64,000 nucleotides of DNA from Tautonia plasticadhaerens (GTDB lineage Bacteria > Planctomycetota > Planctomycetia > Isosphaerales > Isosphaeraceae). The translations under genes and the position numbers were made by a program. The stretch is from assembly GCF_007752535.1 (NCBI RefSeq), contig NZ_CP036427.1:124001-188000 (forward strand), read 5' to 3'. The notes under the pieces were generated by a model. It worked only from the letters and a program-made list of their open reading frames with translations, did not search any database and was not told the origin of the DNA. Shown one piece after another: positions 25,665 through 34,014 of the stretch (its first letter is position 1; every line of letters begins with the position of its first letter).

Positions 25665-28625
25665 TCACTCGGGCGGCTCGACGACCACGTCGCCGAGGTC
25701 CTTCTCCTCGCCGGCCTCGACGGTCAGCTCGGTGATCGGCTGGCCCAGGATCCGATTGTCCCGATCCAACCAGAAGGTGTACGTCAGGCCGGGCAGCAGC
25801 CCTCGGATGTGGAACCGGCCGTCGTCGCCCAGCGTGATCAACTCGTCCGGCACCGAACCGACGCGGCTCCCGTCGGCCCCCGCCTTGACGAAATCCCGGG
25901 GCTTCAGCGCCGCCGAGGCGAAGGGGCGCCCGTCCGGGTCGACGAGACGGCCGGTGACCTCGGCCCAGGGCTGCATCTCGATCGCCAGCGCGTCCGGCCC
26001 GTCCCCCCCGGCCATGGCCATGCCGGCGAGCCGGTCGCCCTCGTGCGCGACGAGGATCAGGCGGCGCTCGTCGGGCCCGAGGGCCGTCACGTCGAACGTC
26101 TCCTCCCCCTCGGGCTCTCGCCGCCATAACCGGTAGAAATCGGCCTTCCCGAACGCCCAGACGCCCGTCCTTGGTTTCCCGTCGGGGCCGACCGCGCGGA
26201 CCTCGATCCAATGGCCGGGGTCGAGCGGGATCTCGCAGGGGAACGTGTCGGCCCCCTCCGGGATGTCGACCTCGACCATGGTGTTGAACGAGCTGGGGAT
26301 GCACTGGGACGGGACCGTGCGCAGGAAGCCGCCGTTATCCTCGGCCTTCAGGTGGTCGACCCCCAACCCGATCCGGAACCCCTCATTGCCGCTCCGGGCG
26401 CCGACGAGTCCCCGGCCGGGGATGCCGACGATCCGGAAGGTGCCGTCCTCCTCGGACTGGAGCGGGAAGGAGATGCGGGGGTAGTCGAAGCCCCGGTAGT
26501 CCTCGCGGTGGGGGTTATCCTCGAAGATAAAGTATTGGAGCCCGGCCCGGGAGACGCCCTCGCCGGTCACTTTGTTGAACACGCGGCCGACGATCCAGGC
26601 CCCCCGCTTCATCTCGAAGTCGATCGTGACCGGGGCCGTCGGGTCGCCGGGCTGCACGTCTCGCAGCAGCATCGGATAGGGTTCGCCGTCCGGCGGCCTG
26701 ACGAGGACGGCGTTGGAATTGCCGAGCGAATCCTCCCCGGTCGAGAGCCCGGTGAGCCGATAGCGGCCCTCGGCGTCGGTCGTCGTCTGGATGTAACCGA
26801 GCGGGTTCCCCAGGGCCGAGGGGCTCTGGACGACCGCCCCGGCCAGCGGCTCGCCGGTGTCGGCGTCGCGGACCGAGCCGACGACGACCTGCGTCGGGCC
26901 GGCGACGAGCTCGAATTCGTTGCCGTAATAGGAGGCCTTGTGGCGTTCCTCGGTGTCGTGGGGGTTGAACGTCGGGAAGCGGAGCAGTTCACCGGGGCGG
27001 GTGCGGGCGAAGACGACCGTCGTCTCGATCGTCTGCGCCTCGATCCAGAGCCCCACGACCCGCTCCCGGCCGATCCCCTCGAGCCGGAACCGGCCGTCGG
27101 CGTCGGTGGTCGCCGGGCCGATGAGCCGCTCGACCGACCGGCCCGGCCAGCCGGAGAGCAGGCGATACTGGACCGCATAGGCGGCCTGCTCGCGCTCCAG
27201 GGTCGTGAGCCACTCTTCGAGGTCCTCGTCGGGGCTCCGGGAGAGCGACTGCACCCGGATGGTCGCCCCGGGAACAGGCTGGCCGTCGATGTCGAGGATC
27301 CGGCCCGAAATGGGGACATCGTCCGGCACGAGGCGGAGCGTCGGCGGCTCGCCCTCGGTCGGGGACTCGGCGATCGCCGGCCCGAACCCGTCGGCCATCG
27401 CGATGATGTGGGCCGGGATCTGTCCGGCTGCCTCGGCGGCCTCCTCGGCGGCCTTCGGGGCGGGGACCTGAACCGTGAAGCGGCCGTCGGCGTCGGCCCG
27501 GGCGGCGGCCTCGGGCTCCGGGGCCGGGCCGATCGGCTGATAGTCCGGCTCGATGACGAAGACGCGGGCCCCGGCGGCCGGCATGCCGTCCGGCCGCTCG
27601 ACGCGGCCGGTCAGGGTCACGCGCTTCATGGGCTCGGCCTCGTCGTCTTTGTCGTCGGGAGCCTGGGGTTCGCCTCGCAGGATCGGGGACGGGATCTCCG
27701 GGGCACCCGGGGCCCCGGCCAGGGTGACGCGGCCGGTCAGGGGTGGTCCGGAGGCCCCGGGGGCCCCGACGGGGGCGGGGGCACCCGGGATCAGGCAGAG
27801 GGCCGCCCCGAGCGAGGCCACCGAGGCGACCCTCACGGTCCCCTGGGACGCCAGCCGGGCGAGCCGGGAGGCCCACGCGGTCGCCGCGGCGACGAGGCCC
27901 GCTCCGAGCCCGGGGCCGGCCGGGGAGCTCGCCGCCAGCCGGGCGAGCCGATCCGCCCGGAGGGCCGACGCGGCGGCCGACGGCCGATCGGGGCGGAGGA
28001 GGGCCAGCACGCCGACGGCCGGCGCGATCCCCTCGCGGGTCAGCCGCGATCGCAGCAGGTCCCTCGCGTCGGCCAGGCGGCGGCGGACGGTGGCCTCGCC
28101 CCAGAGCAGCTCGGCGGCGGCCTGGGCGTGGGTGCGGCCCTCCAGGTGGCAGAGCACGACCGGCAGGCGGAGCCGGTCGGGCAGGTCGGCGACGGCCCAA
28201 TGCACGGCGGCGATCAGGTCCGAGTCGGCCGTCGCCCCGCGCCGGGCGGCCTCGGCGGCGGCGCGGCGGTCCAGGGCCCGGCGGCGGGCGTCGGCGGCAT
28301 TGAGCCGGCGGGCCTCGCGGTGGGCGACCCGGTGCAGGTAGCCGCCGAGCGATTCGCCGGCCGGCCGCAGCACGCCGGAGCGCCGGGCGAGGGTCAGGAA
28401 GGTGGCCTGGAAGGCGTCCTCGGCGACGTGGGCGTCGCCGAGCACGGCGCGGCAGACGCCCAGGACCATCGGCCCGTGGCGGTCGACCAGGGCGGCGAAG
28501 GCCGCCTCGTCGCGGTCGGCGGCGAAGCGGCCCAGCAGCTGGGCGTCGGTCAGCCCGGCGAGGGACCCCTCGGCGAACAGGCGGTGCAGGTGCAGCAGGG
28601 CGGCGCCGGTCACGGGGCGGGGCAT
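25665..28625 (-). CDS. Membrane-tethered ECF sigma factor with carboxypeptidase-like repeats (paralogue 2)
   Basis: This 986-residue protein has the same plan as its neighbour. It starts MPRPVTGAALLHLHRLF, has sigma region 2 with AEDAFQATFLTLARRSG, region 4 with CHLEGRTHAQAAAELLWGE, a hydrophobic helix at about 270-290, a proline-rich linker and several carboxypeptidase regulatory-like domains (GRVERPDGMPAAGARVFV, GRILDIDGQPVPGATI). It is about 430 residues shorter than paralogue 1, having fewer beta domains. The stop lies 149 bp from the start of paralogue 1, and the intervening DNA contains that gene's promoter block, so each copy probably has its own promoter. Confidence 0.88.
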   Translation of the reverse strand: MPRPVTGAALLHLHRLFAEGSLAGLTDAQLLGRFAADRDEAAFAALVDRHGPMVLGVCRAVLGDAHVAEDAFQATFLTLARRSGVLRPAGESLGGYLHRVAHREARRLNAADARRRALDRRAAAEAARRGATADSDLIAAVHWAVADLPDRLRLPVVLCHLEGRTHAQAAAELLWGEATVRRRLADARDLLRSRLTREGIAPAVGVLALLRPDRPSAAASALRADRLARLAASSPAGPGLGAGLVAAATAWASRLARLASQGTVRVASVASLGAALCLIPGAPAPVGAPGASGPPLTGRVTLAGAPGAPEIPSPILRGEPQAPDDKDDEAEPMKRVTLTGRVERPDGMPAAGARVFVIEPDYQPIGPAPEPEAAARADADGRFTVQVPAPKAAEEAAEAAGQIPAHIIAMADGFGPAIAESPTEGEPPTLRLVPDDVPISGRILDIDGQPVPGATIRVQSLSRSPDEDLEEWLTTLEREQAAYAVQYRLLSGWPGRSVERLIGPATTDADGRFRLEGIGRERVVGLWIEAQTIETTVVFARTRPGELLRFPTFNPHDTEERHKASYYGNEFELVAGPTQVVVGSVRDADTGEPLAGAVVQSPSALGNPLGYIQTTTDAEGRYRLTGLSTGEDSLGNSNAVLVRPPDGEPYPMLLRDVQPGDPTAPVTIDFEMKRGAWIVGRVFNKVTGEGVSRAGLQYFIFEDNPHREDYRGFDYPRISFPLQSEEDGTFRIVGIPGRGLVGARSGNEGFRIGLGVDHLKAEDNGGFLRTVPSQCIPSSFNTMVEVDIPEGADTFPCEIPLDPGHWIEVRAVGPDGKPRTGVWAFGKADFYRLWRREPEGEETFDVTALGPDERRLILVAHEGDRLAGMAMAGGDGPDALAIEMQPWAEVTGRLVDPDGRPFASAALKPRDFVKAGADGSRVGSVPDELITLGDDGRFHIRGLLPGLTYTFWLDRDNRILGQPITELTVEAGEEKDLGDVVVEPPE

Positions 28626-28660
28626 CGGCTCGGTCCTCCTGGCTCGGTGTCGTGGCCTCT

Positions 28661-28705
28661 GCCCTACTGAGGGCCGCCGGGGCCCGACCCGATCACCTTT
28701 CGCCC
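28661..28705 (-). promoter_or_regulatory. Conserved promoter-like block upstream of sigma fusion 2
   Basis: On the minus strand GGGCGAAAGGTGATCGG is followed by the hairpin GCCCTCAGTAGGGC (28661-28674). The layout and spacing match the blocks before paralogues 1 and 3. The stem sequence differs from the other two while complementarity is kept. Confidence 0.5.
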
Positions 28706-28739
28706 GACGATCGGAGCAGGCCGGCCACCGGCCCCGCGC

Positions 28740-31670
28740 CTACGGGGCTTCCGGCTCGATCACCACGTCGCCCACTTCCTTCACCTCGCCGGGGCCGACC
28801 ACGACGTCCTCGAAGGCCGTCCCGAGCGGCCCGCGCCCCTCGTGGACCGCATAGGTATCGTACCGGAGGCCGGGCACCAGGCCCTCGATGCGAAATCGAC
28901 CGTCGGCGTCGGGATGGAACTCCTCGGTCGAGAAGCCTCGCCCCGGGTCGAATTCGCCGCCGATGATCCGGAGGTGGACGCCGCGGCGCAGGCGGTCGTC
29001 CTCGTCGACGAGCCGCCCCGCGACGACGCCCCACGGCCCGAGCCCCAAGGTCATCGCGCCGTGCTCGTCGCCGCTGAGCAACAGTGAGCCGACCAACCCT
29101 CGCCCCGGGTGCCAGAGGATCAGGTGGCGGCGATGCCCGGGCTGCAGGTTGTCGATGACCAGGGAGCCGGACTCGACCTCGCCCGGAGCCACGAAGCGAC
29201 GGTCCGTCATGATCTCGTACCGTACGCCGTCGAGCGGCTCGCCGTCGGGGGCGACCGCCGTGATGGACACGGACCCGCCGCGCCGGAACGCGATGTCCCG
29301 GGTGATGGCGTCGGCCCCCGACGCGACCTCGACGGGGACGATCCGGTGGTAGAACTGGGAGTAGCAGGTCCCGGGGACGGTGTCGAAGGTGCCGTTCGTC
29401 GCGTCGAGCCCCCCGATCGCGTCTGCGCCGTCGCCGCGCGGGTAGCGGGTCGACGCCGATCGGGCCGCCAGCAGGCCCCGCCCCGGCAGGCCGACCAGCG
29501 CGAAGGAGCCGTCCCGCTCGGTCTCGGCCCTCGGCTCCAGGCTGATGGCCCCGCGGAAGCCGGGATAGTCGTCGACGTGCGGGTTCTCCCGGGAGGCGAA
29601 GTAGGAGACCACGGCGGGGGCCGGCGCGCCGGTGGCCGCGTCGGTCACGCGGCCCCGGATGACCACCCCGCGCGCCAGCCCAATGCCGAACGGAACGGGC
29701 TGGTGGGCCGGGGTGGTAGCCTCGGCCACCAGGATGGCGTTGGGATAGGGCCGGTCAGCGCCCGGCCAGACGAACAGGGTGTAGCGATCGGCCCGCGTCA
29801 GGCCGGTCAGCTCGTAGCGGCCCTCGGCGTCGCTGAGCGTCTCGACGCCGGGGGCGGAGGCCAGGTTGTTCGGCTCGTAGGCCCTCCCCCGGATCGTCAC
29901 GCCCGCCAGCGGCACGCCGGTATCCCGGTCGCGGACGACGCCGACGATCGGCTTGGCGGGCGCGGCGGCATGATCGAGCCGGGCCCCGTGGTAGACGACC
30001 GGAGGCGCGGCGACTCGGTTCGGGTCCGGGGCACGGACGGCCGGCACGTCCCTGGTCATGGCGAAGAGGTGCGAGGCGGCGATGCCGGGGCCGGTGAGGA
30101 TCAGCTCCGCCAGCCGCTCGCGGCCGAGGCCGTCCAGCCGGAAGCGGCCGTCGGCGTCGGTGGCCCAGGAACGCTCGAAGGGGACGCCCTCCAGCCCATC
30201 CCAGGGCCCTCGGCCCCGCTCCCGGGCGGCGGCGAGCCAGGCATCGAGCGCGTCGCCGTCCCCGGGTCGGAACAGGGTGTTAGAGCGGACCCGGGCGCCG
30301 GCGACGGGTCGACCTTCCAGGTCGACGACCCGGCCGGTGATCGGCACGTCGTCCACGGCGAGCCGGATCGTCGCCTCGGCGGGGGCGTCAGAGCGGTCGG
30401 GGATTTCCTCCCACCCCGGCCCGTAGCCTTCGGCCGTCGCCAGGAGGGTCAACGCCCGCCCTGCCGGCCCCGGGACGGACTCGATGTCGTACCCCTCCGG
30501 CACGGCAATCGTGAACGACCCGTCGCCCCGGCTTGCCGTGTCGGGCCGGGCCTCGTCGATGCCGCCCACCGGCTTGTACAGGATCGCCCGCACGGCCGCC
30601 CCCGCCACCGGCCTGCCATCCGGGGCGACGACCCGGCCGCCGAGCCGGACGACCCCCTCGCCACTCCGGTCGGACGGGAGAGGCCCCTCGGGCTCCCGGT
30701 CCGGCCGGACATTGGCTGTCGGAGGACGCTCGGGAGTCGGTGGCGACGCGGCGGTGCGGCTGGCCGCCTCCGGCTGCGGGCCGCCCCCGGCTCGCAGATC
30801 GCCGGCTCCCGCGATCCCCAGCCAGGTCGCCGCCCCGAGCGCGAGGGCGGCGACCCCGGTCGCCCGGAGCCTGGCCAGCAGCGCGGCCCGGAACACGCCG
30901 CCGGCCAAGGCCAGCGCCGAGGCGCTGGCCCCGACGGCGCCGCGGCCCAGGGCGAGGGAGCGGGCGGCGCGGGCGGTGGCCGTCGCCAGCGACTCCCGGA
31001 CCTCGGCCGAAGCCCGGTGGGTGCCGAGCAGGGCAGCCAGGCCGGCCGCCGGCGCCAGGCCGCGCCGTCCCAGCCGGGCCTTGAGCAGCTCGCGGGCCTC
31101 GGCCAGCCGCCGCCGCACCGTCGCCTCGCCCCGGCCCAGCGCCGCGGCGGCCTGGGCGTGGGTGCGGCCCTCCAGGTAGCAGAGCACCACCGGCCCCCGG
31201 CAGCGGGAGGGCAGCCGCCCGATCTCGACGTGCACGGCGTCGAGCAGGTCGACGCGACGGGCCCTGTCGTCGACGTCGGCCACCTCGACCGGGACGGTGG
31301 CCGTCCCCTCGCGGGACGACCGGCGGGCCCGCTCGGCCCGGGCCCGGGCGTCGACCCGCAGGGCCACGCCGTGCAGCCAGCCGCCGACCGAGCCGCCGGC
31401 GACCCGCAGGGAGCCGGAGCGCCGGGCGAGGACGAGGAAGGTGGCCTGGAAGGCGTCGTCGGCGTCGTGCGGGTCGCGGAGGACGCCGCGGCAGGTGGCC
31501 AGGACCATCGGCCCATGGCGGTCGACCAGCGCGGCGAAGTCCGCCTCGTCGGGGTCGGCGGCGAACCGGTCGAGCAGCTCGGCGTCGGTCAGGCCCGCCA
31601 CGCCACCGGAGTCGTAAAGGGAACGGAGATGCCGCAGGGCGGCTCCGGTGATGGCGTTGCTGCGGGACAT
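28740..31670 (-). CDS. Membrane-tethered ECF sigma factor with carboxypeptidase-like repeats (paralogue 3)
   Basis: This 976-residue protein has sigma region 2 (ADDAFQATFLVLARRSG), region 4 (CYLEGRTHAQAAAALGRGEAT), a membrane helix at about 265-285 (GVAALALGAATWLGIAGAG), a long disordered linker and repeated beta domains (GRVVAPDGRPVAGAAV, GRVVDLEGRPVAGARV, DADGRFRLDGL). It begins MSRSNAITGAALRHLRSLYDSGG, slightly different from its sisters. Divergence among the three copies is substantial, so the duplication is not recent. Expected role: ECF sigma factor held at the membrane until an envelope signal or proteolysis frees it. Confidence 0.88.
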   Translation of the reverse strand: MSRSNAITGAALRHLRSLYDSGGVAGLTDAELLDRFAADPDEADFAALVDRHGPMVLATCRGVLRDPHDADDAFQATFLVLARRSGSLRVAGGSVGGWLHGVALRVDARARAERARRSSREGTATVPVEVADVDDRARRVDLLDAVHVEIGRLPSRCRGPVVLCYLEGRTHAQAAAALGRGEATVRRRLAEARELLKARLGRRGLAPAAGLAALLGTHRASAEVRESLATATARAARSLALGRGAVGASASALALAGGVFRAALLARLRATGVAALALGAATWLGIAGAGDLRAGGGPQPEAASRTAASPPTPERPPTANVRPDREPEGPLPSDRSGEGVVRLGGRVVAPDGRPVAGAAVRAILYKPVGGIDEARPDTASRGDGSFTIAVPEGYDIESVPGPAGRALTLLATAEGYGPGWEEIPDRSDAPAEATIRLAVDDVPITGRVVDLEGRPVAGARVRSNTLFRPGDGDALDAWLAAARERGRGPWDGLEGVPFERSWATDADGRFRLDGLGRERLAELILTGPGIAASHLFAMTRDVPAVRAPDPNRVAAPPVVYHGARLDHAAAPAKPIVGVVRDRDTGVPLAGVTIRGRAYEPNNLASAPGVETLSDAEGRYELTGLTRADRYTLFVWPGADRPYPNAILVAEATTPAHQPVPFGIGLARGVVIRGRVTDAATGAPAPAVVSYFASRENPHVDDYPGFRGAISLEPRAETERDGSFALVGLPGRGLLAARSASTRYPRGDGADAIGGLDATNGTFDTVPGTCYSQFYHRIVPVEVASGADAITRDIAFRRGGSVSITAVAPDGEPLDGVRYEIMTDRRFVAPGEVESGSLVIDNLQPGHRRHLILWHPGRGLVGSLLLSGDEHGAMTLGLGPWGVVAGRLVDEDDRLRRGVHLRIIGGEFDPGRGFSTEEFHPDADGRFRIEGLVPGLRYDTYAVHEGRGPLGTAFEDVVVGPGEVKEVGDVVIEPEAP

Positions 31671-31705
31671 CGGGTCGGCCCTCCTCGGTCGGTCGTGGTG
31701 CCCTC

Positions 31706-31750
31706 GCCCTTAAATTGGGCCCGAGTGGGCCGAGCCGATCAACTTTTTCC
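31706..31750 (-). promoter_or_regulatory. Conserved promoter-like block upstream of sigma fusion 3
   Basis: On the minus strand GGAAAAAGTTGATCGG (31735-31750) precedes the hairpin GCCCAATTTAAGGGC (31706-31720), 35 bases before the ATG. AAAAGTTGATCGGCTCGG is the clearest version of the motif shared with paralogues 1 and 2. Confidence 0.5.
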
Positions 31751-32325
31751 TCCGATCCGTCCAGTGAGCGGCGGGCGAGGCGTCCGCCCCTGTCGCGGCC
31801 GGGGCCGGTCCTGGCACGCGACCGACCCCAGGCCGCATCCCCCTGCCCTGCCCCTATGCGGCAACGGCCGGCAGGGGTGAGGTGCGTCCTCCGCCCCCAT
31901 CCACGCAAGCGGGCCCGAAGGGCTGAAAACCCAGGGAAATCGGGGCTGTCGCATCAGCCGATTTTATCAACTCCGATTCATTTTGCCCTGGAATCAAGGA
32001 GTGCTGAATCTGTCTGCACGATGACAAAACCGCTGACGGCGCAAGGAGAACCGCCCAGGTCCCCGTCAACGGGGCGCCCGGGCGGCTCGCTTCCAGCCCG
32101 AGGAGACGCACCGCCAGCGCGATCGGAGGTGCGGTCGCCGGCCACCGACGTCCCTGCCACTTCTCGCAAGCAGCCCGACCAGCTCGGAGCGATCAGGGTG
32201 ATGAGATCGGCCTCGCCCTGCCCGGCGATCGGCCGTCGGCCCTGCCCCGCCGGGAGACTCGACGCCAGGATGGAGATGATAGTGGGACGCTCGTCGATCC
32301 GAAGCCCTGGCGAGGCATCAGGACC
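31751..32325. other. Intergenic region with a partial dispersed repeat
   Basis: About 575 bases separate the divergently arranged paralogue 3 and the DUF5678 remnant. I find no convincing gene on either strand. It contains repeat copy C (31881-31950) and then an AT-richer stretch (31955-32000, ATTTTATCAACTCCGATTCA) that could hold a promoter for genes on the right. Confidence 0.5.
31881..31950 (+). repeat. Dispersed intergenic repeat, partial copy C
   Basis: GGTGCGTCCTCCGCCCCCAT followed by CCACGCA matches the first 30 bases of copies A (8047) and B (17441). The next 40 bases (AAACCCAGGGAAATCGG) align loosely with copy B. The hairpin is weakened because the closing arm reads CACGCAAG instead of CACGCACC. 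The right-hand inverted end is missing, so this is a decayed or truncated copy. Confidence 0.5.
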
Positions 32326-32615
32326 ATGAACCTCATCCTCGAGGCCCTCCGCAGCCTCGGTGATCATCTCCGACGCCCGGTGGCCGACACGCCCGGCGAC
32401 CCGGATGCCCCGCCGGCTCCCGGGCCCCGGCCCCCGTCCCGCGCGAGCTGGCCGGCCGCTGGATCGCCTGGTCGGCCGACGGGCGACGCATCGTCGCCTC
32501 GGGCACCACCCTCGACGAGGCCCGTCGCCGGGCCGGAGAGGCGACCTCCGAACGCGTCTCCTTCGAGCGTCTCGGCTCGGCCCCCCCAACCGAGCCCGCG
32601 CGCCCGACCCGCTGA
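32326..32615 (+). pseudogene. DUF5678-like small protein with a frameshift
   Basis: A start at ATG 32326 gives MNLILEALRSLGDHLRRPV in one frame. The conserved core PRELAGRWIAWSADGRRIV, then ASGTTLDEARRRAGEA, lies in another frame and ends at TGA 32613-32615. There is no start codon in that second frame after the nearest stop at 32361. The join falls in the C/G-rich run at 32420-32440, where a one-base indel would fuse the two parts. Intact relatives are roughly 90-residue proteins found beside retropepsin-like genes, as here. Their function is unknown. Confidence 0.6.
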
Positions 32616-33070
32616 TGCGCTTCGGCTACCAGCCTTTCGAGGCCCAGCCGACCCCGGCGGACCCCTCCCCGGTCATCTACCGCCCCGCCGTGCTGGTCCG
32701 GGTCCGCGGCCTGCCCGGCGAGCTGGACCTGTGGGGCATCCTCGACACCGGTGCCGTCGAGTGCGTGCTGCCGTTCGAGGTGTACGAGGCGGTCGAGGCG
32801 GCTCGGCGGGGCGACGACGTCGGGAACCTGGTCGACGCCGGCGGTCGCCATCGGGTCCTGGAGTACGGGACGGTGGAGGTGGAGGTGGCCATCAAGGGTC
32901 GTCCACTGCGGTGGTCGGCCAAGGTGGCTTTCGACCGGGGTCGGGCGGACGAGGCGTCGTGGGGTCACCTCGGCTTCCTGCAGTACTTCAACGCGACGTT
33001 CAATGGCCCGGAACGACACGTGACGCTCCGGCCGCGCGGCGACCGGCCGCCGCCGATCCTGGGCCGTTGA
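32615..33070 (+). CDS. Retropepsin-like aspartyl protease family protein
   Basis: ATG 32615 overlaps the preceding stop as TGATG. The 151-residue protein contains a strand-turn motif ILDTGAVECVLPFEVYEAV, the D-T/S-G pattern of retroviral-type aspartyl proteases, followed by YGTVEVEVAIKGRPLRWSAKV and GHLGFLQYFNATFNG. Proteins of this type pair as dimers. The DUF5678-like gene directly upstream is a common companion. Substrate and role are unknown, and a toxin-antitoxin-like module has not been shown for the pair. The motif is clear and the active-site Asp is present. Confidence 0.75.
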   Translation: MRFGYQPFEAQPTPADPSPVIYRPAVLVRVRGLPGELDLWGILDTGAVECVLPFEVYEAVEAARRGDDVGNLVDAGGRHRVLEYGTVEVEVAIKGRPLRWSAKVAFDRGRADEASWGHLGFLQYFNATFNGPERHVTLRPRGDRPPPILGR

Positions 33071-33229
33071 GCAGCCCGATGCGGCGGCCCGATGCCCATG
33101 CAACTGCCGAGGCCTTCGGTCGCCTCAATCGCCTGCGCTTTCTGCCCCGGAAGGCGCACCCCCGCCAGGCCGTTCGGTGGTGCTCCTCCGGTGTCCCTCG
33201 TGGGCTGACCCGGTCGCGTGGTCATGTGG

Positions 33230-33370
33230 GGCGACTCCGCCGGGCGTGGGCGACGTCGCGGAGCAGGTCGCCCGGGAGGAGGCGAGGTCCAATGTGTGGC
33301 CGATCTCGTGGGCGATGGCCGTGATCAGATCCATCCGCCCGGCGGGCAGGTCGGAGGCGTCCCGCCACGA
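33230..33370 (-). pseudogene. Fragment of a secreted metallopeptidase (HExxH motif)
   Basis: Read on the minus strand the frame gives DASDLPAGRMDLITAIAHEI followed by GHTLDL. This matches the zinc-binding helix HExxH of matrixin-like secreted proteins, where planctomycete dockerin/VCBS proteins often have DLLTVVAHELGH. Sequence on both sides is not related to a peptidase, so only the active-site segment survives. Confidence 0.5.
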
Positions 33371-33527
33371 CGGGTCGGCGAACCAGCGGGAGCCGCGCGT
33401 GCTCCTGTGGGCGGATGCCGCGGAGCTCGACCGGCTCCGCCGGCTCCGCGCCTATCGGCGGACCTGGACGGACGAGACGTACCCGAAGGAGTTGACGACC
33501 CCGAGATGAGACCGGATCCCGAGCCCA

Positions 33528-33566
33528 TCGGCCTCTCCCCGGCCGCGGAGGTCTGGGAGAGGCCGA
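33528..33566. repeat. 12-bp perfect inverted repeat
   Basis: TCGGCCTCTCCC (33528-33539) pairs perfectly with GGGAGAGGCCGA (33555-33566) around a 15-base loop. It lies just after a reading frame ending at 33509 and just before the IS4 fragment. It may be a terminator or an old insertion-sequence end. Confidence 0.45.
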
Positions 33567-33596
33567 TACAAGGTGTGACAAAGGAGGCATTGTGGC

Positions 33597-34014
33597 TGGT
33601 ACAGCGAGCTCGATCTGAGGTCGATCAAGGTCACGCTGCAGATGGACCGGCTGCGGTGCAAGTCGCCGAAGCTGGTCCGCAAGGAGATCTGGGCCCACGT
33701 GCTCGCCTACAACCTGATCCGGACGGTGATGGCCCAGGCCGCAGCCGGCGCGGATGTGACGCCGCGGTCGATCAGCTTCAAGGCCACGCTCCAGGTGCTG
33801 GAGGCGTTCCGGCCGCTGATCGCCTGCCGGGCCGAGCTCGGCGCGGGGTACCTGGCGGCGCTGTACGAGCCGCTGCTCCGGGCGATCGCCGTGCACCGGG
33901 TCGCCGACCGGCCCGACCGGTTCGAGCCCCGCATGGTCAGGAAAGGGCCCAGGGGATACGAAGAATTGAAGAGGCCGCGGCGGGAGATCAAACTCCAGAT
34001 GCTCAAACGAGCTA
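33597..34014 (+). pseudogene. C-terminal fragment of an IS4-family transposase
   Basis: The frame reads WYSELDLRSIKVTLQMDRLR, then CKSPKLVRKEIWAHVLAYNL. This is the end of the catalytic domain of IS4 transposases, including the region after the catalytic Glu, and it continues to REIKLQMLKRA. The first 250 or so residues are absent. At 34013 an IS630 element is inserted; joining across it with one TA removed gives KRAR followed by a stop, the natural C-terminus. The IS4 copy was therefore present before the IS630 insertion. Confidence 0.8.

Larger units (their letters stand above)
33071..33596. other. Decayed region between the retropepsin-like gene and the IS remnants
   Basis: No intact gene is visible. 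On the minus strand a metallopeptidase fragment survives (33230-33370). On the plus strand the end of an unidentified frame reads RVLLWADAAELDRLRRLRAY and ends PKELTTPR before TGA at 33507-33509. A hairpin lies at 33528-33566. The mix of fragments suggests repeated insertions and deletions at the edge of the IS-rich island. Confidence 0.5.
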
